From: Planctomycetales bacterium
Lineage (GTDB): Bacteria > Planctomycetota > Planctomycetia > Pirellulales > Thermoguttaceae
Length of the DNA: 13,338 nt
Reading direction: 5' to 3'
Assembly: GCA_007119795.1 (NCBI GenBank)
Contig: SKOZ01000017.1
Coordinates: 1-13,338 of the forward strand
A model generated the notes under the pieces. The model was not told the DNA's origin, searched no databases, and worked only from the letters and a program-made list of their open reading frames with translations. The translations under genes and the position numbers were made by a program. Of this stretch, positions 1-7,031 are shown one piece after another (the first letter of the stretch is position 1; each line of letters opens with the position of its first letter).

Positions 1-566
1 AAGAGCGCTCCCAACCCCTCGATGTCGTTGCGCCAGTCCCGGTGCAGTTCACAGGCAACGGCGAACCAGGTCATCAGTTGGGCCCCGGCAGCAGCCATCC
101 GCGACCAGGCCGCTTCGCGGGTCGTCATGTTGAACGTTCCCGAGGCATCGGTGACGACGAACACCTCAAACCCCTTTTCCAGAGCCGACAGGGCGGGGAA
201 GGCGACGCAGACCTCCGTGACCACCCCGGCGAGGATCAACTGCTTCTTGCCGGTCTCGGTCACCGCCTTGACGAAGTCTTCGTTGTCCCAGGCGTTGATC
301 TGTCCCGGACGGGCAATGTACGGAGCCTGCGGGAACAGTTCCTTCAGTTCCGGGACGAGCGGTCCGTTGGGCCCCTCCTCGAAACTGGTGGTCAGAATCG
401 TCGGCAGCTTGAAGTACTTCGCAGCATCGGCCAGAGCAAGGACGTTGTTCTTGAAGTCGTCCGGCGAGAAGTCTCCCACGAGGTTGCACAGGCCGGCCTG
501 ATGATCGACCAGCAGCACCGCGGCATCGTCCTTGTCGAGTCGGCGATAGGTGAAGGACGTGGACAT
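1..566 (-). CDS. ycaC: YcaC-type isochorismatase-family cysteine hydrolase, C-terminus cut by window
   Basis: The protein starts MSTSFTYRRLDKDDAAVLLV and stays recognisably like E. coli YcaC throughout, as judged from memory of that protein. Similar stretches include the FKNNVLAL, LPTILTTSFEEGPNGPLVPE, PYIARPGQINAWDNEDFVKA, AGVVTEVCVAFPALSALEKG and AGAQLMTWF segments. The expected catalytic set is present: Asp21 (LLVDHQAG), Arg86 (IARPG) and Cys120 (VTEVCVAF), with the Val-Thr bend before the cysteine. About 188 codons are visible. YcaC is about 208 residues, so roughly 20 residues lie outside the window. The family is an oligomeric cytoplasmic hydrolase whose physiological substrate is unknown. 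The ATG is supported by AGGAG 8 nt upstream (complement 575-579). A broken HxlR-type regulator lies divergently upstream, an arrangement common for such hydrolases. Family is near certain; substrate cannot be said. Confidence 0.93.
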   Translation of the reverse strand, partial: MSTSFTYRRLDKDDAAVLLVDHQAGLCNLVGDFSPDDFKNNVLALADAAKYFKLPTILTTSFEEGPNGPLVPELKELFPQAPYIARPGQINAWDNEDFVKAVTETGKKQLILAGVVTEVCVAFPALSALEKGFEVFVVTDASGTFNMTTREAAWSRMAAAGAQLMTWFAVACELHRDWRNDIEGLGAL

Positions 567-613
567 AAGGAATTCTCCTGAGACTCATGGGAAAACCCGG
601 TTGAGGTGCACCC

Positions 614-630
614 GAGCAGCCGAGCTGCTC
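614..630. promoter_or_regulatory. Inverted repeat in the ycaC leader, possible operator
   Basis: GAGCAGC-CGA-GCTGCTC is a perfect 7-bp inverted repeat with a 3-bp spacer. It lies between the ycaC Shine-Dalgarno sequence and the weak promoter suggested at 641-669 (minus strand). That is just downstream of the expected transcription start, where a repressor would block. HxlR-family regulators bind short inverted repeats in divergent intergenic regions, so an HxlR operator is a reasonable inference. It could equally be a hairpin in the mRNA leader. Confidence 0.35.
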
Positions 631-640
631 CGCCAGTTGA

Positions 641-669
641 CTTTTATCGCTGTGCCGACGAAAAATCAA
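641..669 (-). promoter_or_regulatory. Weak candidate promoter for ycaC
   Basis: Read on the minus strand, TTGATT (complement 664-669) is followed after 17 bp by TAAAAG (complement 641-646). Each hexamer matches the sigma-70 consensus at 4 of 6 positions. GATAAA with a 15-bp spacer overlaps it as an alternative -10. The -35 lies inside the HxlR remnant. Confidence 0.25.
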
Positions 670-814
670 CCGTTACGTCCATCAGCAGATTCCCCCCAAG
701 GTGGAGTACTCGCTGACGCAGTTGGGACGGGAGCTGAAGCCGGTACTGGAGGCGATGCACGATTGGGGGGAGAAGCTGGAACGCCGCCCCCGTCAACTAG
801 CCAGACGGCGTTGA
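662..814 (+). pseudogene. C-terminal remnant of an HxlR-family winged-helix regulator
   Basis: The frame from 662 reads KINRYVHQQIPPKVEYSLTQ, then LGRELKPVLEAMHDWGEKLE, and ends at TGA 812-814. The PPKVEYSLTxLGxxLxPVLxAMxxWG pattern is the signature of the wing and C-terminal helix of HxlR-type (DUF24/MarR-like) regulators. Intact members have about 110-125 residues; only about 50 remain. The frame is blocked by a stop at 638-640, there is no usable start codon, and the N-terminal recognition helix is absent. The break lies just before the usual G-(L/I)-(I/V)-x-R stretch, near 660. The fragment points away from ycaC, the usual place for the regulator of such a hydrolase gene, so I infer a 5' deletion removed the promoter and first half. 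The remnant itself is certain; the mechanism is not. Confidence 0.85.
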
Positions 815-1001
815 CCCCTACCGGCGATGTCGAGACCACGGGTCGGAGCGGTCTGGCCGCGAATACGAGGCATGGTTGGCATGGCCCTGCGGAAGCTGGT
901 CCGCGACGTATCGCAGCGGCCGTGGAAAGTGGAACGGTCTGGTTGCAGAAAGCTGCCCCATGAGCCATACTGGATTCAGGTCGGGGGGCAACCCCGGCTT
1001 A
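815..1001. other. Intergenic stretch between HxlR remnant and terminator, no gene recognised
   Basis: No reading frame here resembles a known protein and none has a good ribosome binding site. A small hairpin, CGGGG (982-986) pairing with CCCCG (992-996) around a GGCAA loop, sits just before the terminator at 1002-1044. The stretch could be the 3' untranslated region of the lost regulator gene or carry a short RNA. The sequence does not decide between these. Confidence 0.4.
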
Positions 1002-1044
1002 GCCCTCTGCAGGGTCCTGCCCCACCTGCGGAGGGCGTTTTTTT
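1002..1044 (+). terminator. Rho-independent terminator, plus strand
   Basis: GCCCTCTGCAGG (1002-1013) can pair with CCTGCGGAGGGC (1025-1036) over 12 base pairs, with a single G-U. The loop is 11 nt, and seven T residues follow at 1038-1044. The T-run is only on the plus side, so it acts on rightward transcription. The only rightward gene before it is the broken HxlR fragment that ends about 190 bp earlier. Confidence 0.85.
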
Positions 1045-1083
1045 GCGCGGCGTTGCTCCCCAAGCCCCTTCCTGCTTTGCCTC

Positions 1084-1400
1084 CTACCCCTCCGGCTCGA
1101 TCCGGAACCGTGCCCGCCAGCCGTTGCCGTGGCGGACGAAGGGGTCGCCCTCGATGCGGAAGTAGGCGGCGAGGTTGCGGGCGAGGGTCTCCCGCCGCTT
1201 CTGGCTCTTCTGTTCGGCCGCCGGGCCTTCCTCGCCGAGCAGTCGCCCGATGGGACGAAGAGCACGAATGGGCCCGGCTCGGCGGTCGCCAGCCGGCAGG
1301 CGCTCACCACCATCTCGCTCGCCGTGGTGGGGATCGTCAGGTACACCCCGAACCGGTAACCGCCCAGCGGCTCGAAGCAAGACAGCAAGGGATGGCTCGA
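1084..1400 (-). pseudogene. Frameshifted remnant of an unrecognised gene
   Basis: One minus frame reads LSCFEPLGGYRFGVYLTIPT, then TASEMVVSACRLATAEPGPF, then VLFVPSG. The continuation that looks like protein, RLLGEEGPAAEQKSQKRRET, then LARNLAAYFRIEGDPFVRHG, ending RARFRIEPEG at the TAG near 1084-1086, is in another frame. Restoring one G to the G-run at complement 1246-1248 would join them as VPSGRLLGEE. A one-base deletion (or a sequencing error) is therefore the simplest reading. I see no start codon with a ribosome binding site in the first frame, so the N-terminus is also unclear. I do not recognise the family. It follows no terminator on its own strand. Confidence 0.45.
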
Positions 1401-1816
1401 AGTCGTGGTCCGGCTCCCCAAAAACCGTTGTTGTGACTGGATGGTAAACCCGCCACAAAGGCCGTCACGGTTTTCGGCACCCCCCGAAGAATGACGCACA
1501 ACGATTTGCCACACAAAGGGTTGCGCGATTTCCCGCAAGGACTTGAGGTCCAGTCCCTCACGGGGCGGGAGGTCGAATTCTCCCTCTCGCACTTTCTTCT
1601 CCACGAATTGTCTCTTCTCGATTCCCCGCTGCCGACCGTGCGGCCGATTACCCCTGCCGACCCCAGACCGGGAATGCTGGAGTCTTCGTGCCCCTTGACG
1701 GAGGCAGCCGAAAGGGGGAGGATGCTGCGTGTCCCCAATGGGGCGGCCGCGGGAGGGGGCCGTCTCGGCGGGCGGGAATCGTTCCAGCATCCCCACTGGC
1801 GCGCGAGGCAGCAGCG
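1401..1816. other. Leader region before rhaB, no convincing gene
   Basis: A minus-strand frame remains open across this stretch, with a plausible but unrecognised piece near 1490-1610 (VREGEFDLPPREGLDLKSLR). It may be the decayed upstream part of the remnant at 1084-1400. On the plus strand, TTGACG at 1695-1700 is a possible -35, but there is no good -10 at 16-18 bp. CCCC-AAT-GGGG near 1733-1743 could form a small hairpin. The promoter for rhaB must lie here or use a signal I cannot see. Confidence 0.3.
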
Positions 1817-3301
1817 ATGGCGGAAAAGGCGTACCTGGCGATCGACATGGGGGCCTCCAGCGGGCGGCACGTGGTCGGGCGCTTCGATGGTGCCCGCCTG
1901 ACGCTCGAAGAGGTCTACCGCTTCGACAACGGACCGGTCGACGTGGCGGGGAGTCTGCAATGGGATTTGCTCGGCCAGTGGTCGCACGTGCTGGCCGGTC
2001 TGCGGGCGGCGGCCGAGCGGCTGGGCGGTGCCGCCGAGAGCGTGGGCGTGGACACCTGGGGGGTGGACTTCGGGCTCCTCGGCCGCGGCGATGTCCTTTT
2101 GGGCAATCCCTATCATTACCGCGACGGCCGCACCAACGGCATGCCCGATCGGGCCTTCGGCCGCGTCCCCCGGGAGGAGATCTTCCGCCACACCGGCCTG
2201 CAATTCATGCAGTTCAACACGCTCTATCAGCTCGTGGCCATGCGCGAGACCGACTCGCCTCTACTGGACGTGGCGGAGCGGTTGCTCATGATGCCCGACC
2301 TCTTCCACTGGCTGCTCTGCGGGGCGCAGTGCAACGAGCTGACCGACGCCAGCACCACCCAGTTCTACAACCCCCTCCGGCGCCGTTGGGCCACGGAACT
2401 CTTCGAGCGCTTCGATCTGCCCGCAGGCATTCTGGGCGACATCGTGCCGCCGGGGACGAACCTCGGTCCCCTCCGGCCCGGCGTGGCGGAAGCGACGGGC
2501 CTGCGCGGCGACGTCGTCCTTCCCGGCACTCACGATACCGCCAGTGCGGTGATGGCCGTTCCCGCCGCCAGCCAGCCGGGCCAGCAGCCGGACTGGTGCT
2601 ATATCAGCCTGGGGACCTGGGCACTGATGGGCGTCGAGGTCCCCCAGCCGGTGGTCAACGACGAGGTGTCGGCGCTGAACTTCACCAACGAAGGGGGCGT
2701 GGGCGACACGACGCGGCTCCTCAAGAACATCACCGGCCTGTGGCTGGTACAGGAGTGCCGCCGCGTCTGGAACCAGGCCGGGCGGGACTGGGGGTGGGAG
2801 GACCTCAACCGCCTGACGGCCCGGGCCCCGGGGTTGGTCTCGCTGATCGACCCCGACGCCCCCGACTTCCTGGCCCCCGGCGACATGCCCGAGGCCATCC
2901 GGCGGTTCTGCCGCCGCACGGGCCAGGCGGTGCCGGAGGATGAAGGGAGCGTGCTCCGCACGGCCCTGGACAGCGTGGCGTTGAAGTTCCGCCACGTGCT
3001 CGGCATGTGCGAGCGGCTCGTGGGGGGACGGATCGAGACGATCCACGTGGTCGGCGGGGGGACGCAGAACCGGCTCCTCTGCCAGGCGGCGGCCGATGCC
3101 TGCGGGCGGATCGTCGTCGCCGGCCCAGTGGAGGCCACCGCCATCGGGAATCTCGTCGTGCAGGCCGTGGCGGCGGGCGACGTCGGCTCGATCGCCCAGG
3201 CCCGCGAGCTGGTCCGCGCCAGCTTCCCCGTCGAAACCTACCAGCCGGCAGAGACCGCCCGCTGGGACGAAGCCTATGATCGATTCGTCAAACTGCTGTA
3301 A
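1817..3301 (+). CDS. rhaB: Rhamnulokinase
   Basis: This FGGY-family sugar kinase would phosphorylate L-rhamnulose at O1 with ATP, the step between rhamnose isomerase and rhamnulose-1-phosphate aldolase. It is 494 residues, close to the 489 of E. coli RhaB. The first FGGY domain opens with LAIDMGASSGR (phosphate binding, residues 7-17). It continues with VDTWGVDFGLL, NPYHYRDGRT, TGLQFMQFNTLYQL and LLMMPDLFHWLLCG, all typical of RhaB rather than xylulo- or glycerol kinases. LPGTHDTASAV carries the likely catalytic Asp240. The second domain has ISLGTWALMGVE, NFTNEGGVGDTTRLLKNITG and the VVGGGTQNRLLCQ nucleotide-binding turn. The ATG at 1817 has GAGG 8 nt upstream and aligns with the family start; an earlier in-frame ATG at 1688 would add 43 low-complexity residues. 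The next gene follows after 24 bp, suggesting one transcript. Confidence 0.95.
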   Translation: MAEKAYLAIDMGASSGRHVVGRFDGARLTLEEVYRFDNGPVDVAGSLQWDLLGQWSHVLAGLRAAAERLGGAAESVGVDTWGVDFGLLGRGDVLLGNPYHYRDGRTNGMPDRAFGRVPREEIFRHTGLQFMQFNTLYQLVAMRETDSPLLDVAERLLMMPDLFHWLLCGAQCNELTDASTTQFYNPLRRRWATELFERFDLPAGILGDIVPPGTNLGPLRPGVAEATGLRGDVVLPGTHDTASAVMAVPAASQPGQQPDWCYISLGTWALMGVEVPQPVVNDEVSALNFTNEGGVGDTTRLLKNITGLWLVQECRRVWNQAGRDWGWEDLNRLTARAPGLVSLIDPDAPDFLAPGDMPEAIRRFCRRTGQAVPEDEGSVLRTALDSVALKFRHVLGMCERLVGGRIETIHVVGGGTQNRLLCQAAADACGRIVVAGPVEATAIGNLVVQAVAAGDVGSIAQARELVRASFPVETYQPAETARWDEAYDRFVKLL

Positions 3302-3325
3302 ACCCGTTATCGGAGGGAGCGCGCC

Positions 3326-4378
3326 ATGATCCGCGTGGGTATCGCCGGCATCGGCTTCATGGGGATGATCCACTACCACGCCTACGAGAAGGTCCGCGGC
3401 GCCCGCGTCACGGCCATCTGCGAGACCGACCCCAAGCGCCTGGCGGGGGACTGGCGGGGCATCAAGGGCAACTTCGGGCCGGCGGGCAAGAGAATGGACC
3501 TTGGGGGGATCGCCCGCTACGACCAGCTCGACAAGCTGGTCGCCGATCCGAACATCGATCTCATCGACGTCTGCCTCCCCCCCGCGCTGCACGCCGACAC
3601 CACCGTGGCCGCCCTGACCGCCGGCAAGCACGTCTTCTGCGAGAAGCCCATCGCCCTGACCACCGCCGAGGCCGACCGCATGGTCAAGACGGCCGGCAGG
3701 TCGGGTAAGCTCCTCCTGATCGGCCATGTCCTTCCCTTTTTCACCCAGTACCAGCTCGCCTACCGGGCGGCGATGGAGGGGAAATACGGCCGCCTGCTAG
3801 GCGGGAACTTCAAGCGGGTCATCTCCGATCCCCTCTGGATCCCCGACTTCTACGACCCGGCCAAGGTCGGCGGGCCGGTGGTCGATCTGCACGTCCACGA
3901 CGCCCACTTCATCCGCGTCCTCTTCGGCATGCCCGCCGCGGTGCAGTCGGTGGGGCGGATGCGGGGTGAAGTGCCCGAGTACTTCAACACCCAGTTCCTC
4001 TTCGAGGACCCCTCGTTGGTGGTTACGGCGACCAGCGGCGTGATCTACCAGCAGGGGAGGCCCTTCACCCACGGCTTCGAGGTGCACTTCGAGAAGGCCA
4101 CGCTCATCTACGACGATCTGGCCGCCCTGGGTGTCACGCAAGATCCGGCGCGGTCGGTCGCCGTGCTCACCGAGGACGGCAAGGCGACCCGGCCCAAGCT
4201 CCGCCTCGGCGACGAACTGGATGCCTTCGCCGCCGAAATCAACGAGGTCGTCGCCGCCGTCCGCACCAATACCCCTTCCACCCTCCTCGACGGCGTTTTG
4301 GCCCGCGATGCCCTGGTGCTCTGCCACAAGCAGACCGACTCGATCCGCCGGGGGCGCACCATCAGAATCGGCAGGTAG
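3326..4378 (+). CDS. Gfo/Idh/MocA-family NAD(P)-dependent oxidoreductase
   Basis: The 350-residue protein begins with a Rossmann dinucleotide-binding turn, GIAGIGFMG (residues 5-13). It carries the family lysine in CEKPIAL (Glu106-Lys107-Pro108), and GGPVVDLHVHD places the usual Asp187-x3-His191 pair of the C-terminal alpha/beta domain. Such enzymes oxidise or reduce a sugar, inositol or sugar-derivative hydroxyl; the substrate cannot be read from the sequence. There is no signal peptide, so it should be cytoplasmic. The ATG follows GGAGG (3312-3316) by 9 nt, and the gene starts 24 bp after rhaB. Its place behind rhamnulokinase suggests a role with rhamnose, another deoxyhexose, or oligosaccharides containing them. 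That role is inference from position only. Confidence 0.9.
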   Translation: MIRVGIAGIGFMGMIHYHAYEKVRGARVTAICETDPKRLAGDWRGIKGNFGPAGKRMDLGGIARYDQLDKLVADPNIDLIDVCLPPALHADTTVAALTAGKHVFCEKPIALTTAEADRMVKTAGRSGKLLLIGHVLPFFTQYQLAYRAAMEGKYGRLLGGNFKRVISDPLWIPDFYDPAKVGGPVVDLHVHDAHFIRVLFGMPAAVQSVGRMRGEVPEYFNTQFLFEDPSLVVTATSGVIYQQGRPFTHGFEVHFEKATLIYDDLAALGVTQDPARSVAVLTEDGKATRPKLRLGDELDAFAAEINEVVAAVRTNTPSTLLDGVLARDALVLCHKQTDSIRRGRTIRIGR

Positions 4379-4395
4379 CCACCCGAATGGACCAG

Positions 4396-4424
4396 TTGCC
4401 GGTGGGGCAAACGCGTTATAGAAT
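4396..4424 (+). promoter_or_regulatory. Candidate sigma-70-type promoter for the M16 peptidase pair
   Basis: TTGCCG (4396-4401) and TAGAAT (4419-4424) are 17 bp apart, matching the consensus at 4 of 6 and 5 of 6 positions. The site lies in the 156-bp gap after the oxidoreductase gene and would start RNA near 4431, about 100 nt before the peptidase gene. A hairpin CCTCCCC-AAG-GGGGAGG (4442-4458) falls at the start of that leader. It has no T-run, so it is not an intrinsic terminator. Confidence 0.5.
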
Positions 4425-4534
4425 CTGGTTTCCTCCTCAATCCTCCCCAAGGGGGAGGCGGCCCGAGGCTACCCGGTTGCGGGCGCCGCTCCCGGTGGGG
4501 GACACTCCAATCACTTTTCTCTTTTGCCGGATGG

Positions 4535-5788
4535 GTGTTCCACTCCGTGAGCTCCACAATCCACTCCCAATGCTACCCGAATGGCCTGGTCCTGGTGGCC
4601 GAGCCCATGCCCGCGGTCCAGTCGGCGGCCTTCACCTTCCTGCTGCCGACGGGGAACGTCTTCGATCCCGCCGACCGCAACGGTCTGGCAAACTTCGCCT
4701 GCGAACTGGCGCTCCGCGGGGCGGGAGAGCGCGACAACCGCCAGTTCATCCTCGACCTGGACAACCTCGGGCTGGAGCGGAGCGAGACGGTCTCCGACGC
4801 GCATACCGCCTTCTGCGGGGCCACGGTGACCGAGAACCTCTCGGAGGCGCTTCGCATCTACGCCGACCTCGTCCGCCGGCCGCACCTGCCCGACGCGCAT
4901 CTCGAGTCCAGCCGCATGGTGGTTCTCCAAGAACTGCGGGCCGTTGAGGACGAGCCGGCGCAGCGGGTTATGGTCGAGGTCCGCCGCCGGCACTATCCCG
5001 ACCCCTGGGGCCGCCCTTCCCACGGGGAACGTGAAGCCCTCGAGGTGATCACAGCCGACGAGATCCGCCGCTTCGCGGCCCGCCACTACCAACCGGCGGG
5101 CGCGATCCTGGGGGTCGCGGGACGGGTCGACTGGGCGGCGCTTACCGACCTGGTCGGCGCGCTCTTCGGCGACTGGCAACCCAACCCGCCCGCGGCCATT
5201 ATCGAGAAAGCCCCCAACGCGCGCCAGCAGCACCTCCCCTTTCATGCCAACCAGACACAGATCGGCCTGGCCTACGCAAGCGTTCCCTACAACCATCCCG
5301 ACTATTTCCAGGCCTGGAGCGCCGTGCAGGTCCTCAGCGGAGGGGCTAGCTCCCGGCTCTTCAACGAGGTCCGCGAGAAGCGCGGCCTCTGCTACAGCGT
5401 CTACGCCACGTACCACACCCTCCGCGACCGCGGCGGCGTCTTCTGCTACGCGGGGACCAGCGCCGAACGGGCGCAAGAGACGCTCGACGTCACGCTCGCC
5501 GAGCTGCTCCGCCTCGCGGAAGGAATCGAGGTCCGGGAGCTGGACCGCCTCAAGGCGCGGATTAAGAGTGCGCTGATCATGCAGCAGGAATCGACGGCGG
5601 CGCGGAGCGGGGCCATCGCCCGCGACTGGTACCACCTGGGAAGAGTGCGGACGCTGGCCGAGGTGGGGAGCCGCATCGACGCCCTCACACCGGAGAGCAT
5701 CAACGCCTACCTCGCCGCCCACCCGCCGCACGACTTCACCTTGGTCACGCTCGGTCCCGAACCGCTGGAGGTGCCGCTTGGAGTTTGA
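4535..5788 (+). CDS. M16B peptidase family, catalytically inactive partner subunit
   Basis: The 417-residue protein has the two-lobe layout of M16 half-subunits (NGLVLVAEPMPAVQSAAF near residue 16; C-terminal lobe from about 180). Where active members have HxxEH it reads NFACE (residues 53-57), so both zinc histidines and the catalytic glutamate are lost. It keeps the C-terminal substrate-binding motif: SSRLFNEVREKRGLCYSVYA, with Arg280 to Tyr287. In known M16B heterodimers one subunit gives zinc catalysis and the other this Arg/Tyr pair, which fits the overlapping next gene exactly. There is no signal peptide, so it is probably cytoplasmic. The start is not firm: GTG at 4535 is used here, but the in-frame GTG at 4547 is equally possible and neither has a good Shine-Dalgarno sequence. 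Family is certain, the inactive role very likely. Confidence 0.92.
   Translation: MFHSVSSTIHSQCYPNGLVLVAEPMPAVQSAAFTFLLPTGNVFDPADRNGLANFACELALRGAGERDNRQFILDLDNLGLERSETVSDAHTAFCGATVTENLSEALRIYADLVRRPHLPDAHLESSRMVVLQELRAVEDEPAQRVMVEVRRRHYPDPWGRPSHGEREALEVITADEIRRFAARHYQPAGAILGVAGRVDWAALTDLVGALFGDWQPNPPAAIIEKAPNARQQHLPFHANQTQIGLAYASVPYNHPDYFQAWSAVQVLSGGASSRLFNEVREKRGLCYSVYATYHTLRDRGGVFCYAGTSAERAQETLDVTLAELLRLAEGIEVRELDRLKARIKSALIMQQESTAARSGAIARDWYHLGRVRTLAEVGSRIDALTPESINAYLAAHPPHDFTLVTLGPEPLEVPLGV
5767..5771 (+). promoter_or_regulatory. Ribosome binding site that fixes a TTG start
   Basis: GGAGG lies 6 nt before TTG at 5778-5780, inside the end of the upstream peptidase gene. No ATG or GTG in this frame would keep the conserved N-terminal EFETHRLDNGLSVVAE segment, so this site supports TTG as the start. 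Confidence 0.8.
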
Positions 5789-7010
5789 AACGCACCGGCT
5801 GGACAACGGTCTCTCGGTCGTCGCCGAGTGTAACGGCGAGGCATACTCGACCGCGTTGGGGTTCTTCGTCCGCGCCGGCTCCCGCGACGAGGACGATGCC
5901 GTCGCGGGGGTGAGCCACTTCCTCGAGCACATGACTTTCAAGGGAACGGCGACCCGCTCGGCGGACGACGTGAACCGCGAGTTCGACGAGATCGGCGCCC
6001 ATTACAACGCCTTCACCACCGAGGAGAACACGATCTACTACGCGGCCGTGCTCCCCGAATACGCGGGGCGGGCCGTCGAGCTGCTGGCCGACATCCTCCG
6101 CCCTGCCCTTCGCGAGTCCGACTTCTCCACCGAGAAGCTGGTGATTCTCGAAGAGATCGGCATGTACGAGGACCAGCCCCCCTTCGGAGCCGACGAGCGG
6201 ATCAAGGCCCTGCACTACGGCCCCCACCCCCTCGGCCGCAGCGTGCTGGGCACGACAGCGAGCATCACCAACCTCTCGGCCGAGGCGATGCGCGACTACT
6301 TCCGCCGCCGCTACAGCCCGGAGAACATCGTCCTGGTGGCCGCCGGACAGATCGACTTTTCCGCCTTGGTGTCGTGGGCGGAACGCTTCTGCGGTGAATG
6401 GGCGCCGTTGGCCGCGGAGCGCCTCGTCCGGCCGGCAGCGGCTCTCTGCGGCTTCGAAGTGATCCGCAAGCCCTCGGCCGCCCAAGAGTACGTCATCCAG
6501 TTGGCCGACGCCCCCTCGGCCCAGGACGACGACCGTTATGCCGCCCGCCTCCTGGCCACCGTCCTCGGCGACGACTCGGGAAGCCGCCTCTATTGGGAAC
6601 TGCTCGATTCCGGCCTGGCCGAGCAGGTCGGGCTGGCGCACTACGAATTCGACGGGGCCGGCGCCATGATGACCTTCATGAGCTGCGACCCCGCCTTCGC
6701 CGCCGACAACCTGCGGCGGATCACCGAGGTCTACCGCACCGCCGAGGCCGGGGGAATCACTCCCGAGGAGCTCGAACAGGCGAAGAGCAAGGTCCGTTCC
6801 CGGATCGTCCTCTCTGCGGAGCGCCCCCGCGGGCGGCTCTTTTCAGTCGGGGCCGAATGGCTCTACCGCCACCGCTACCTCCCGGTGCGGGAGGAGCTCG
6901 ACTGCCTGGCGGCGGTCACCTGCGACGAGGTCGCCGCCGTGCTGGCGAAGTATCCCCTGACCCGCGCCACCACGATCGCCGTCGGCCCCCTGGACGAGTT
7001 GACCGCGTAA
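5778..7010 (+). CDS. M16B zinc metallopeptidase, catalytic subunit
   Basis: The 410-residue protein (MEFETHRLDNGLSVVAE...) has the inverted zinc motif HFLEH at residues 47-51 and the third ligand region ILEEIGMYED, with Glu126 74 residues further on. It also has the YNAFTTEENTIYY segment typical of processing-peptidase-like M16 members. Its C-terminal lobe reads GDDSGSRLYWELLDSGLAEQ and lacks the RGLxY motif, which the upstream partner supplies. The two products therefore probably form a heterodimer that cuts short or unfolded peptides in the cytoplasm. The TTG start overlaps the upstream stop by 11 nt (TTGGAGTTTGA), so translation is likely coupled and stoichiometric. Its stop lies 21 bp from the convergent fur stop. 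Confidence 0.94.
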   Translation: MEFETHRLDNGLSVVAECNGEAYSTALGFFVRAGSRDEDDAVAGVSHFLEHMTFKGTATRSADDVNREFDEIGAHYNAFTTEENTIYYAAVLPEYAGRAVELLADILRPALRESDFSTEKLVILEEIGMYEDQPPFGADERIKALHYGPHPLGRSVLGTTASITNLSAEAMRDYFRRRYSPENIVLVAAGQIDFSALVSWAERFCGEWAPLAAERLVRPAAALCGFEVIRKPSAAQEYVIQLADAPSAQDDDRYAARLLATVLGDDSGSRLYWELLDSGLAEQVGLAHYEFDGAGAMMTFMSCDPAFAADNLRRITEVYRTAEAGGITPEELEQAKSKVRSRIVLSAERPRGRLFSVGAEWLYRHRYLPVREELDCLAAVTCDEVAAVLAKYPLTRATTIAVGPLDELTA

Positions 7011-7031
7011 GGCCGACGCTTCCCGCCCGCG

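Noticed and set aside
2261..3727. Minus-strand open frame of 488 codons opposite rhaB and the oxidoreductase
   Set aside because: It is opposite two clearly recognised genes, has repetitive Gly/Ala/Asp/Val composition and no family motif; a typical antisense shadow in GC-rich DNA.
4442..4458. Terminator after the oxidoreductase gene
   Set aside because: The 7-bp stem has no T-run and lies downstream of a candidate promoter, so it is more likely part of the next gene's leader.
4511..5941. Minus-strand open frame of 476 codons opposite the first M16 gene
   Set aside because: It spans the inactive M16 subunit and the start of the next gene, with no motif of its own; an antisense shadow.
5745..6641. 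Minus-strand open frame of 298 codons opposite the catalytic M16 gene
   Set aside because: The plus strand encodes HFLEH and other conserved M16 blocks here; the minus frame resembles nothing.
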